Assembly: GCA_030017935.1 (NCBI GenBank)
Contig: JASEGF010000068.1
Coordinates: 1 to 9,720 of the forward strand
Reading direction: 5' to 3'
Length of the DNA stretch: 9,720 nucleotides
From: Bacteroidales bacterium
GTDB taxonomy: Bacteria; Bacteroidota; Bacteroidia; Bacteroidales; DTU049
Below, in pieces: positions 1 through 7,915 of this stretch; the stretch's first letter is position 1, and every line of letters begins with the position of its first letter. Position numbers and translations under genes: made by a program. The notes under the pieces were generated by a model. The model was not told the origin of the DNA. It ran no database searches and saw nothing but the letters and a program-made list of their open reading frames with translations.

Positions 1-30
1 TTCTTGGAGGTTTGAGACTATATTTTTCAT
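1..30 (-). CDS. 5' end of an unidentified gene running off the left edge
   Basis: An ATG on the minus strand at position 30 opens a reading frame that continues to the window edge; the visible residues are MKNIVSNLQE. It is preceded by A/T-rich sequence and, about 18 bases upstream, by a TATCTTTGCAA promoter-like element. It lies beyond the hairpin terminator of pyrG, so it looks like a separate transcription unit in the same direction. Ten residues are too few to assign a family. That this is a real start is inferred from the promoter spacing. Confidence 0.5.
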   Translation of the reverse strand, partial: MKNIVSNLQE

Positions 31-44
31 ATTTAAAAAATTTT

Positions 45-56
45 GTTGCAAAGATA
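45..56 (-). promoter_or_regulatory. Bacteroidota-type -7 promoter element for the left-edge gene
   Basis: Reading the minus strand from 56 to 45 gives TATCTTTGCAAC, an exact match to the TAnnTTTG -7 consensus known from Bacteroides and Flavobacterium. It lies 18 bases before the ATG at position 30 and downstream of the pyrG terminator, where a new promoter is expected. I see no clear TTG -33 element at the usual distance. The same core recurs upstream of pyrG and of the SiaB-like gene. Confidence 0.6.
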
Positions 57-110
57 AAATATTTTTAAAATATAGCCATTAAATAATTATACATAAAAAT
101 GAAAACAAAC

Positions 111-150
111 CAAATGAATGGAGATAATAAAAATTATCTCCATTCATTTG
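111..150 (-). terminator. Rho-independent terminator of pyrG
   Basis: Positions 111-128 and 133-150 form a perfect 18-bp inverted repeat around a 4-base loop (129-132). On the minus strand it begins 7 bases after the pyrG stop codon and is followed by a T-rich run (GTTTGTTTTCATTTTT, 110 downward). Position, symmetry and the T tract fit an intrinsic terminator ending the pyrG transcript. The stem is rather AT-rich, so its strength is uncertain. No gene lies on the other side reading towards it within the window. Confidence 0.8.
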
Positions 151-157
151 CCCCCTA

Positions 158-1774
158 TTATTCCCCTTTAAATCTCTCGATTGCTGCTCTTACCAAACTT
201 ATGAAAAGTGGATGTGGTTTTTCAAATCGGCTTTTATATTCTGGATGAAACTGCACGCCGATATAAAAAGGATGATTTTCTATTTCTACTGCTTCTACTA
301 ACTGTTCTGTCGGATTTATACCTACAGCTTTCATTCCATGTGATTCGAATATTTCTAAATATTTATTATTAAACTCGTACCTATGTCTATGCCTCTCGTA
401 GACTAAATCCTCTTTATAGCATTCATATAGTTTTGAATTCTTAGTAATTTTACAAGGATATGCTCCCAATCTCATAGTTCCGCCTTTAACTGATATCTTT
501 TTTTGATTTTCCATTAAATCTATTACTGGATTTAAGCATCTTGGATCTATCTCTCTACTATTAGCATCTTGTAATTTTATAACATTGCGAGCAAACTCTA
601 CTACTGCCATTTGCATGCCTAAACAAATACCTAGAAAAGGGACTTTATTTTCTCGTGCATATTTAGATGCTAAAATTTTCCCTTCTAATCCGCGTTCACC
701 GAACCCAGGTGCTATTAATATCGCTTGATATTGGGCAAGTAAATTATTTACATTTTCTTCTTTTATATTTTCTGAGCTGATAAAATCTAGATTTACTTTT
801 GTTTCCAAAAAAGCTCCCGCATGAATAAATGATTCCATTATAGATTTATATGCATCTTTTAGTTCTACATATTTCCCTACGAGGGCTATTTTTACAACAT
901 TTTTATAATTTTCTAATTTATCTAAAAGATTTAACCATTTAGTAAGGTCAGATTTATTTGAATTTTCTATTCCAAATTTATCTAATATTACTTCATCTAA
1001 TTTCTCATCGAGTATTTTTATAGGTACTTTATAAATAGTATCTAAATCTATGTTTTCTATAACAGCACGAGGTTCTACATTACAAAAAAGAGCTAATTTT
1101 TGGCGAACAGAATCTGTAATAGGCACTTGTGTACGACATATCAAAATATCTGGTTGTACTCCTAACTCTTGGAGATTTTTTACAGAGTGTTGAGTGGGTT
1201 TAGTTTTTAATTCACCAATATTAGCCAAATAAGGTAATAAAGTCAAATGTATAACAAGAGCACGTTTACCTAATTCTAATCTTAACTGTCTGACAGCTTC
1301 TATGAATGGTAATGATTCTATATCACCAACAGTGCCGCCTATTTCAGTAATTATAAAATCATAATCTCCATTAAATTCTAATAATCTAATGCGATATTTT
1401 ATCTCATCGGTGATATGGGGGATTACCTGTACAGTTTCACCTAAATAATCTCCTCTACGTTCTTTTTCTATTACATTCAAATATATTTTACCAGCAGTTA
1501 CATTATTTGCTTGAGAAGTGTTAATATTTATGAATCTTTCATAATGTCCAAGATCTAGATCAGTTTCTGCTCCATCCTCTGTCACATAGCATTCACCATG
1601 TTCATAAGGATTAAGTGTTCCTGGGTCTACATTGATATATGGATCTAGTTTTTGAATTGTAACAGAATAACCTCTAGATTGCAAAAGTTTACCAACAGAA
1701 GCTGATACAATACCTTTGCCAAGGCTAGAAACTACTCCACCAGTTACAAATATATATCTAGTATTTTTAGCCAT
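158..1774 (-). CDS. pyrG: CTP synthase (glutamine-hydrolysing)
   Basis: This cytosolic enzyme makes CTP from UTP, ATP and glutamine, the last step of de novo cytidine nucleotide synthesis. At 538 residues it is full length for the family. The N-terminal synthetase domain shows the P-loop region GGVVSSLGKG (12-21), the KLDPYINVDPGT segment (42-53), DLDLGHYERF (72-81, an Mg/ATP-binding acid), EIGGTVGDIES (144-154) and GELKTKPTQHS (187-197). The C-terminal class I glutamine amidotransferase domain has the nucleophile Cys384 in GICLG, the partners His510 and Glu512 in FHPE, and the family signature RHRHRYEFNN (461-470). The ATG at 1774 starts the expected MAKNTRYIFVTGG N-terminus. It lies 63 bases downstream of the M15 peptidase gene on the same strand, but has its own promoter and ends at a strong hairpin, so it can be expressed independently. 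No anomalies are seen in the catalytic residues. Confidence 0.98.
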   Translation of the reverse strand: MAKNTRYIFVTGGVVSSLGKGIVSASVGKLLQSRGYSVTIQKLDPYINVDPGTLNPYEHGECYVTEDGAETDLDLGHYERFININTSQANNVTAGKIYLNVIEKERRGDYLGETVQVIPHITDEIKYRIRLLEFNGDYDFIITEIGGTVGDIESLPFIEAVRQLRLELGKRALVIHLTLLPYLANIGELKTKPTQHSVKNLQELGVQPDILICRTQVPITDSVRQKLALFCNVEPRAVIENIDLDTIYKVPIKILDEKLDEVILDKFGIENSNKSDLTKWLNLLDKLENYKNVVKIALVGKYVELKDAYKSIMESFIHAGAFLETKVNLDFISSENIKEENVNNLLAQYQAILIAPGFGERGLEGKILASKYARENKVPFLGICLGMQMAVVEFARNVIKLQDANSREIDPRCLNPVIDLMENQKKISVKGGTMRLGAYPCKITKNSKLYECYKEDLVYERHRHRYEFNNKYLEIFESHGMKAVGINPTEQLVEAVEIENHPFYIGVQFHPEYKSRFEKPHPLFISLVRAAIERFKGE

Positions 1775-1789
1775 ATTTTCTATTTTTAT

Positions 1790-1822
1790 ATTGCAAAATT
1801 ATATTAATTTAACTTTAAACAA
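1790..1822 (-). promoter_or_regulatory. Promoter of pyrG with -7 and -33 elements
   Basis: On the minus strand a TTG (1822-1820, within TTTTTG) is followed after 18 bases by TAATTTTG (1801-1794) and then CAAT. This matches the Bacteroidota sigma layout of a TTG -33 element and a TAnnTTTG -7 element. The -7 element sits 19 bases before the pyrG ATG, giving a short leader with no room for an attenuator. It is the most complete promoter match in the window. It lies in the 63-base gap between the M15 peptidase stop and pyrG. Confidence 0.6.
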
Positions 1823-1837
1823 AAATATATAAAAATA

Positions 1838-2572
1838 TTAAAAACATTTAGGATTTATACCTAGTACATATTTATTTATTATTTCTAATTTATCAAAAAA
1901 TTCATAACCAGCAAAATCTATCATCATAAAAAATTTAATTGTTTTTTGATATTCATCTAACAATTTTCTAGCCAAAGGATAATAGCTCCAGTGCCAAGGT
2001 TCAGGTTGATATCCATCAGGTCTATCTTTGTCAAAGGATGTATATGGTTCACAAAATCCATATTTATCAGCATTTTTTTGTAACCATTCATAAATTTTTC
2101 TGCCTTCAATAGTTTTGAAATATGATGGTTCTACACTGTTTAGGTCTATATCTGTACCCCAATGATGTCTAGATGTTCCAGGCATCGCAGTATATTTTAA
2201 TATTTCTTTAGTTCTTTCCAAATCATCAGGTATAGCTAGATATAAATCTTTATTATTTACTGGAGTGTATCCGAACCATTTATCTTCCCATAATTTTTTT
2301 TGATATTCATAGCTTCTAAACCCGCTAACAATTATTAATGTTACACCATCATTTTGTGCTGCTTCATACATTTTTTTAAAAGCTTCATAAACTTCTTTTC
2401 TCAGATATATATCCTTGCCATTTTCGGTAAATTGTTTATCTACTAAAACAAAATTACTATCATTCTGTGGGTCTATTTTCCCCAATAAATATTTCTCTTC
2501 CATTTGCCCATTTACATTTATAATTATTAAAAATAAATAATTAAAAAACAAAAATTTTTTAATTATTTTCAT
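1838..2572 (-). CDS. Exported M15-family D-Ala-D-Ala carboxypeptidase (VanY-like)
   Basis: This is a predicted zinc peptidase that trims D-alanyl-D-alanine ends of peptidoglycan stem peptides outside the inner membrane. The first 23 or so residues (MKIIKK, then a hydrophobic run ending NVNGQ) look like a Sec signal peptide. The M15B signatures are present: SGFRSYEYQ (83-91), SRHHWGTDID (134-143), which supplies zinc ligands His136 and Asp143, and EPWHW (191-195), with the catalytic Glu191 and third ligand His194. At 244 residues it has the usual size, with a 40-residue tail after the last motif. Its ATG overlaps the TGA of the transketolase gene (ATGA), so translation is probably coupled. No promoter is seen between the two. 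The family is certain; the exact substrate (D,D- or L,D-bond) is inferred. Nothing suggests a van-type resistance cluster. Confidence 0.9.
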   Translation of the reverse strand: MKIIKKFLFFNYLFLIIINVNGQMEEKYLLGKIDPQNDSNFVLVDKQFTENGKDIYLRKEVYEAFKKMYEAAQNDGVTLIIVSGFRSYEYQKKLWEDKWFGYTPVNNKDLYLAIPDDLERTKEILKYTAMPGTSRHHWGTDIDLNSVEPSYFKTIEGRKIYEWLQKNADKYGFCEPYTSFDKDRPDGYQPEPWHWSYYPLARKLLDEYQKTIKFFMMIDFAGYEFFDKLEIINKYVLGINPKCF

Positions 2573-3507
2573 ATTTTTAGCATATATAAAGCAGTTTTTA
2601 CGATATTTTCAGAAGTAAATCCGAAATAGTTCATTAATTTAGAAGGTTTGCCACTCTCTCCAAATCTATCATTCATAGCTATAGCACTGATAGGTACTGG
2701 ATAATATTCAGAGCACACCTCTGATACTGCAGAGAATAATCCACCAAATTTTTGATGTTCCTCAGCAGTAACTATTAATTTGCATTGTTTTGCAATATAA
2801 CTTATTGTCTCTATATCTATGGGTTTTATAGTATGAACATTTACCACTGCAGCATCAATTTTATAATTTTTATATAAAATACTAGCTGCTTTCAAACTTT
2901 CCCACACTAAAGATCCTGTAGAGATAATTGCAATATCACTTCCATTTCTCAGTACTTGAGCTCTACCGATTTGAGGAATTAAATTTTCCATTGTAAAATT
3001 AGGCATAGGTTCTCTACCAAATCTAATGTATACTGGACCATTTACTTGTTCTATAGCAGCTAAAAGCAAATTTTTTGCTTGATTAGCATCGCAGGGAGAC
3101 AATACAGTCATATTAGGTATCGATCTCATCACAGCTATATCTTCTAAGGCTTGATGAGTAGCTCCATCTGGTCCCACACTTATGCCAGCATGTGCACCAC
3201 CGATTATCACTTTTGCATTATTATAACAAATTGATGTTCTCACTTGATCTGCACATCTAAAAGCAGCAAAAACACCATAGGTACTAAACACAGGAATTAA
3301 TCCCGAGAGAGCCATTCCTGCAGCAGTAGCTGCTATATTTTGCTCTGCAATACCAAAACTATAAAACCTATCAGGATATTTTGATTTAAACAAATCTAAG
3401 CCAACTGATGCAGTGATATCTGCTCCTAAAACGACTAAATTTGGATATTTTTCCCCAGCTTCTAATACTCCTTCGCCGAAACCAATTTTGCCAGCTTTCT
3501 TTTCCAT
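2569..3507 (-). CDS. Transketolase, C-terminal (pyrimidine-binding) subunit
   Basis: This is one half of a split transketolase, which moves two-carbon units between sugar phosphates in the pentose phosphate pathway. It must pair with an N-terminal subunit carrying the diphosphate-binding half of the thiamine pyrophosphate site. The 312 residues comprise a Pyr domain and a transketolase C domain (from about residue 180). Visible signatures are GIAEQN (52-57), whose Glu55 is the conserved acid that activates the cofactor, AHAGISVGPDGATHQ (105-119), and IRFGREP (161-167). The start ATG at 3507 gives the usual short N-terminus. It lies 24 bases after the R-M gene and overlaps the M15 peptidase by 4 bp. 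No N-terminal subunit gene is present in the window, which is unusual because the halves are normally adjacent. A role as a DXS-like or other transketolase-family enzyme is less likely but not excluded. Confidence 0.9.
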   Translation of the reverse strand: MEKKAGKIGFGEGVLEAGEKYPNLVVLGADITASVGLDLFKSKYPDRFYSFGIAEQNIAATAAGMALSGLIPVFSTYGVFAAFRCADQVRTSICYNNAKVIIGGAHAGISVGPDGATHQALEDIAVMRSIPNMTVLSPCDANQAKNLLLAAIEQVNGPVYIRFGREPMPNFTMENLIPQIGRAQVLRNGSDIAIISTGSLVWESLKAASILYKNYKIDAAVVNVHTIKPIDIETISYIAKQCKLIVTAEEHQKFGGLFSAVSEVCSEYYPVPISAIAMNDRFGESGKPSKLMNYFGFTSENIVKTALYMLKI

Positions 3508-3531
3508 CTTTTTTACTAATTTAAAATAATT

Positions 3532-6500
3532 TTACGTAAATTTTATAAAATCTTTTTCTACATCAAGGTAGATTTGATCAATATTTTTCTGAATGTCGAT
3601 AGTATAATAAATAGAACTAATCACTTTGCAAAAATATTCAGGATTATCCATTGTTCTGCCTATTCTTTCCTTTAAATATTTTGGTAAAACTTGATAACCA
3701 CCAATATAATAATTCCATACTTCTGATTCTACATTAGAGAAATATTTATCTTTATTAATATAAATTTTTTTATTTATTTCATCATAGACAATTTTTTCTA
3801 TTTTGTCTGAAGTAGATTCACCTTCATATTTAGAAATAATCTTATCTAGCATTTGACTTTCAACAAGGTGGAGATCAATAAGATTATGACCAAACTCGCT
3901 CATTTTGCTAAAAAATTTATAATCTTTAGTAAATGGTATTCTTGGGAAATCAATTGTAAGAAAATCAATATATTTTTTACGATAAATATTGCTATAAAGA
4001 ATTGCATAAATATAATAGAGAATTTCTTCTGGTGAGATGTTTTTTTTGTAGGTTTTGTTTAACATATCATAGAGTTTCTGGTCAATATTTGGTTTTTTAG
4101 TACTATATTCTGCTTTATTTTCAAATACACTCATGGTTTGGTAGAATGGTCTATTTCTTTTTTTATTCTGTTCTGAATCTGTATATAAGTAAAGTGGGAA
4201 AAGATATGCAATGCCTTTATTACTTAATGTTATTCTGCTTTCAATAATATTTTTACTAATAAAACAATGATTAAAAGATGTCTCAGCCACTTGCCTTGTT
4301 GTTATTAGTCCTAAATTATTGCCACTTAGCATGTGGCGCATTATTTCTGGTCTACCCCAATCAATTATCAATGGAGTATAATAAATTTCTCTTATATCAA
4401 AAGGCCTATAAAGTATTTTTTTATAATAAGTATCCCAATTTTCATCATTCTGTAATTTTCTTCTGGCTTCACTCAATTTCCAACCACGTGTATCATTCAA
4501 TTTAAATACATTGCGAATCATTTCATCATTAAAAGATTTATTCCTAAATTTCATAATCCTATTACGTAAAGATTGTTTATCAAAATCTATCGCAAAATTA
4601 TCTCTAGCTGTTAATACACCAGTTACATTAACAGGGAATATTTCATTTACTTTCATCCAATCTAAATAATAAGCAATTTCTTTTACATCTCTTGGAATGA
4701 AAAAATACCACGGTGTAGCTGGCTCTAATTCTACATAATCTTTTACATTGAAATCATTGTTTTTTAACCAATTATATTTTTCTTCCCTTAACCCCCAAAG
4801 ATCTTTATGATAAACTTTGCAACCCTTTTTATTTTCTTGTTTCACAAAAATGCTAATGGCAACGCCTTGACGTATATCAAAAACATTTTCATCTTTACTA
4901 CCATCTGGAGCTTTTTCTTTTTTTAAACTATTGCCATGTAAATCAATTATATAAATTTCATTAAAAGTATTCATTAGACTTTGACGCATACCTCTAAATG
5001 TGGGGTTATTTAGATAGCTGTGATTAGTAATCATGCCAACAATACCTTTGCCAGCTTTGTGAATCTTCCATTGAGCAAAACGTAAAAACTTGACATAATC
5101 GTCCTGCAACCATAACTTTCTTTCACCAAGTGGCATATCATCAACTTTATAATAACTCTGTGCTCCATCTTTATCAGTTTTCAATAATTCATCAGTCCAT
5201 TCAGTCATATTAGCTGATATACCAGAGTATGGCGGATTTCCAAGTATTACCAATATTGGATCTTGCTTTACTTTAGCAGCACTATGACTTTCTTCGCTCA
5301 GAGAACTCAAGCCAGGAATAGATATTTGAGCTAAATCTTCCATTTCGAGGGTGTTTGTGAGGTATAATTTGAAACGCTCATCATCAGCCAATTTATAACC
5401 AAGTTCTTCTAAAAGGAAACTCATTTTGATATGGCCGATAGCATAGGGTGCCATCATAAGTTCAAAAGCAAAATAATTCTCAAGAATATGTGTTTTTATA
5501 AAATTATTTTTACCTCCGCTACCATATTTATCAGTATATTCTTTAACTGCTAATTTAACAGCTTCTGCTGGGAAGGTTAGAGTGCCAGCTGCAGGATCTA
5601 ATAAAGTTACTTCTCTGCTAGCAAGTCCGTCATTAATAGAAAAATGAGATTTTAGAATATCATTGATAGACCTAACAATATAACTGACAACAGCCTCTGG
5701 AGTATAATACACTCCACGTTTTTCTCTAATTTTGGGATCATATTCTGTCAAAAAAGTTTCATAAAAATGAACAATAGGATCTTCTCCTTTTCCCTGAAAA
5801 TAAAAATCTTGTAAGATTTTATTAACATCAGTTACATTCAAAACTTCAGAAATATCATCTACAATAGTCTGCAATTGAATTGGAGGGTCTTCTAGTGAAA
5901 TGTATCGAAAAATATCTCGCAATATTCCTATTGTATTTGGTATATATTTGAATGCTAGCTCTCTATTGAATTCACCATTTGCTCGAGTACGTGCCGCGAA
6001 AAGACCATACGTCAGAGTTTGCGAATATAGATCGGCAAAAGTATTTGTAGTCAATGTTCCTATTAAAAAGTTTTTGAAAGCTTCATAAAAACCTAGAAGT
6101 GATTGCTGACCTTTTTTCTCCTCTTGTGCTATTTCAATTGTTATAACTTCGTCTCTTAAAAAGCGAGTACGTTTAGCCAATTCTCTTGCTAATTCTTTTG
6201 CATTACTCACTTTTGGTAATGAAAAAGAGAAAAATGTATCAAGCAAATTATAAAATTCATCAATATTTTCTTCAGGAGGAGCTACTTTAATTTTTTGTGC
6301 AATAACTGGTCTAGCAATAGTAACAGTTTTTAATTTTTCACCATTTCTATATAAACGAAACTCGTAAAAATTAGTTAAAATCACATTAGGAAAAGTTGTG
6401 ATATACCTTATCAATTGCTCTGAATCTTCAATTCTGTCTAAATTAGTAATGCTAGGATCCTTGGCTTCTATATAACCTGTTATATGATTTTTGCCATCCC

Positions 6501-6711
6501 ATATACGAAAATCTGGATTACCAGCTTCTGTTTGTTTTGGCAAAATTGTTATATCTACTTTTTTCAAATTATTTTGCTCCGCCCAGGATTTAATTAGACT
6601 TTTTAAATGCTCATAATAGCTCTCTTCTCTAGCATCACCTCTATTAATCGTTTTTTGTATATTATCTAAATATTCTTTTATTATCTGTTGATTATTAAAA
6701 ATGGAATTCAT
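3532..6711 (-). CDS. Single-chain restriction-modification enzyme (type IIG / type ISP-like)
   Basis: This is one polypeptide predicted to both methylate adenine in a recognition sequence and cut unmodified DNA. I choose the ATG at 6711 (1059 residues). An in-frame TTG at 6723 would add four residues but would sit almost on top of the likely transcription start. Domains, numbered from the ATG: a PD-(D/E)xK nuclease with NPD (65-67) and EAK (82-84); a helical linker; an N6-adenine methyltransferase with GVYYTPEAVV (333-342, motif X), DPAAGTLTF (372-380, motif I) and GNPPYSG (491-497, motif IV). A C-terminal target-recognition region of the type ISP kind follows from about 665, with TGVLTARDNF and YRPFDIREIYYTP. 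No P-loop or helicase motifs are visible and it is far shorter than the roughly 1600-residue LlaBIII-type enzymes, so type IIG behaviour is more likely than translocation. Motif I has Leu where Gly is usual. No separate specificity or antirestriction gene is nearby. The recognition site cannot be read from sequence. Confidence 0.9.
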   Translation of the reverse strand: MNSIFNNQQIIKEYLDNIQKTINRGDAREESYYEHLKSLIKSWAEQNNLKKVDITILPKQTEAGNPDFRIWDGKNHITGYIEAKDPSITNLDRIEDSEQLIRYITTFPNVILTNFYEFRLYRNGEKLKTVTIARPVIAQKIKVAPPEENIDEFYNLLDTFFSFSLPKVSNAKELARELAKRTRFLRDEVITIEIAQEEKKGQQSLLGFYEAFKNFLIGTLTTNTFADLYSQTLTYGLFAARTRANGEFNRELAFKYIPNTIGILRDIFRYISLEDPPIQLQTIVDDISEVLNVTDVNKILQDFYFQGKGEDPIVHFYETFLTEYDPKIREKRGVYYTPEAVVSYIVRSINDILKSHFSINDGLASREVTLLDPAAGTLTFPAEAVKLAVKEYTDKYGSGGKNNFIKTHILENYFAFELMMAPYAIGHIKMSFLLEELGYKLADDERFKLYLTNTLEMEDLAQISIPGLSSLSEESHSAAKVKQDPILVILGNPPYSGISANMTEWTDELLKTDKDGAQSYYKVDDMPLGERKLWLQDDYVKFLRFAQWKIHKAGKGIVGMITNHSYLNNPTFRGMRQSLMNTFNEIYIIDLHGNSLKKEKAPDGSKDENVFDIRQGVAISIFVKQENKKGCKVYHKDLWGLREEKYNWLKNNDFNVKDYVELEPATPWYFFIPRDVKEIAYYLDWMKVNEIFPVNVTGVLTARDNFAIDFDKQSLRNRIMKFRNKSFNDEMIRNVFKLNDTRGWKLSEARRKLQNDENWDTYYKKILYRPFDIREIYYTPLIIDWGRPEIMRHMLSGNNLGLITTRQVAETSFNHCFISKNIIESRITLSNKGIAYLFPLYLYTDSEQNKKRNRPFYQTMSVFENKAEYSTKKPNIDQKLYDMLNKTYKKNISPEEILYYIYAILYSNIYRKKYIDFLTIDFPRIPFTKDYKFFSKMSEFGHNLIDLHLVESQMLDKIISKYEGESTSDKIEKIVYDEINKKIYINKDKYFSNVESEVWNYYIGGYQVLPKYLKERIGRTMDNPEYFCKVISSIYYTIDIQKNIDQIYLDVEKDFIKFT

Positions 6712-6731
6712 TATTTTTTTCAAAATTTACA

Positions 6732-6739
6732 CAAAAATA
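6732..6739 (-). promoter_or_regulatory. Possible -7 element for the R-M gene
   Basis: The minus strand reads TATTTTTG from 6739 to 6732, an exact TAnnTTTG match 20 bases before the ATG at 6711, the same spacing as at pyrG and the SiaB-like gene. It lacks the following CAA seen at the other three sites and has no TTG at the -33 distance. In DNA this AT-rich such matches also arise by chance, so support comes mainly from position. If used, it would drive R-M, tktC and the M15 peptidase together. Confidence 0.35.
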
Positions 6740-6820
6740 AAACAAAATTCTTAAAGAACCATTTCATTTAAATTGATAAAATATTATTTATTTTGTGATT
6801 TGTTTAATTGTAAAAACCAA

Positions 6821-7900
6821 ATGTTAATATTAAAAAGAATAGGATACGTGATACTATTAGTATGGGGAGTATTGACATTTTTATTTATTCTTTTTAATAT
6901 GTTACCATCTGACCCAGTCAGGTTAATAATGGGTCAAAGAAGTGATGTAGCTACCGAGGAAGCTATTCGCAAAAAATTAGGGTTAGATAAACCATTGTAC
7001 ATTCAGTATTTTAAATATTTAAACGATATCAGTCCATTAGGATTATTTTCTGATAACGAAGAGAATGTATTTTTTTATGATGAAAATTATTTATCAAAAA
7101 CCTTGTCAATAGTAAAATTCCAAAATGTGAAATTTGGCATTAAACCAATAGTATTACACGAGTCATATATTACAGGCCAGCCAGTATGGGTATTGATAAA
7201 GGAGGCCTTTCCACTAACTTTGATTTTAGCTGTAGTAACAATGATAATCGCATTATTTCTTTCAATACTATTAGGTAGCATTTCAGCCATCAAAGCTAAT
7301 ACTTGGATAGACAGACTAATTATAGTTTTTAGTTCTATTGGGATGTCATTACCATCGTTTTTTGCAGCTTTATTAATAGCTTTGATATTTGGATATTTAC
7401 TTAATGACTTTACTGGATTATCTATGCATGGCAATTTAGTAGAGGTAGATGAACTATCATACAGCACATATATAGATTGGAAAAATTTGATTTTGCCAGC
7501 ATTTACTTTGTCTATAAGGCCATTAGCAGTATTTGTTCCATTAATTAGAAATTCTATGCTAGATGTGTTAAGTACAGACTACATCAAGACAGCTAGGGCA
7601 AAAGGATTATCAAATAATAGGATTATTTCTCATCATGTTTTTCCCGCAGCTATGAATCCATTGATAACCTCTGCTAGTGGATGGTTTGCATCATTACTAG
7701 CTGGTTCTGTTTTTGTAGAATATGTTTTTAACTGGCGAGGGATGGGAAGTTTAATAGTAGAAAGTTTACAAAATTATGATTTACCTGTATTAAAGGCAGG
7801 TATATTCATAATAGCTTTATTATTTATAGTAGTTACACTAATAGTGGATTTAATATATTTATTAATAGACCCACGAGTGCGAGATAAGGGGTTAGGATAA
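6821..7900 (+). CDS. ABC transporter permease, DppB/OppB (peptide/nickel) family
   Basis: This is an inner-membrane channel subunit of a binding-protein-dependent importer, usually for di- or oligopeptides. I start it at the ATG at 6821 (359 residues, MLILKRIGYVILLVWGVLTF), which gives the canonical N-terminus. An upstream in-frame TTG at 6773 would add 16 non-family residues. Predicted membrane segments lie near 9-27, 131-155, 165-192, 225-245, 285-305 and 327-350. The family marker LPSDPVRLIMG (28-38) is present. The EAA loop that contacts the ATPase is clear at 252-281 (DYIKTARAKGLS, then H, P, AMNPLI), and the C-terminus ends in the usual IDPRVR. A periplasmic insertion of about 60 residues follows the first helix. 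No second permease, ATPase or binding-protein gene is in the window, and the next gene converges on it 15 bases away, so its partners must be encoded elsewhere. The substrate is not predictable. Confidence 0.92.
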   Translation: MLILKRIGYVILLVWGVLTFLFILFNMLPSDPVRLIMGQRSDVATEEAIRKKLGLDKPLYIQYFKYLNDISPLGLFSDNEENVFFYDENYLSKTLSIVKFQNVKFGIKPIVLHESYITGQPVWVLIKEAFPLTLILAVVTMIIALFLSILLGSISAIKANTWIDRLIIVFSSIGMSLPSFFAALLIALIFGYLLNDFTGLSMHGNLVEVDELSYSTYIDWKNLILPAFTLSIRPLAVFVPLIRNSMLDVLSTDYIKTARAKGLSNNRIISHHVFPAAMNPLITSASGWFASLLAGSVFVEYVFNWRGMGSLIVESLQNYDLPVLKAGIFIIALLFIVVTLIVDLIYLLIDPRVRDKGLG

Positions 7901-7915
7901 TAACTTTAAATGAAA

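Noticed and set aside
1838..2572. Vancomycin-resistance type vanY or vanXY gene
   Set aside because: M15 carboxypeptidases of this kind are common and no ligase or dehydrogenase partner gene is nearby.
3853..6088. Short plus-strand open frames at 3853-4035, 4278-4505 and 5900-6088
   Set aside because: They lie antisense inside the R-M gene, have no family resemblance and no start signals; they are shadows of the long minus-strand frame.
6712..6723. TTG start at 6723 for the R-M gene
   Set aside because: An ATG four codons later fits better; the TTG would lie within a few bases of the likely transcription start.
6788..6795. TTATTTTG as a plus-strand promoter for the permease
   Set aside because: It departs from TAnnTTTG at the second base and has no -33 element; the true promoter in the 110-base divergent region is not clear to me.
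6773..6820. TTG start at 6773 for the permease
   Set aside because: It would add 16 residues that do not look like the family N-terminus, whereas the ATG at 6821 gives the usual start.
7087..7467. Minus-strand open frame of 126 codons inside the permease
   Set aside because: It overlaps a well-supported membrane protein gene on the other strand and encodes nothing recognisable.
7901..7915. Bidirectional terminator between the convergent permease and SiaB-like genes
   Set aside because: The gap is only 15 AT-rich bases with no inverted repeat.
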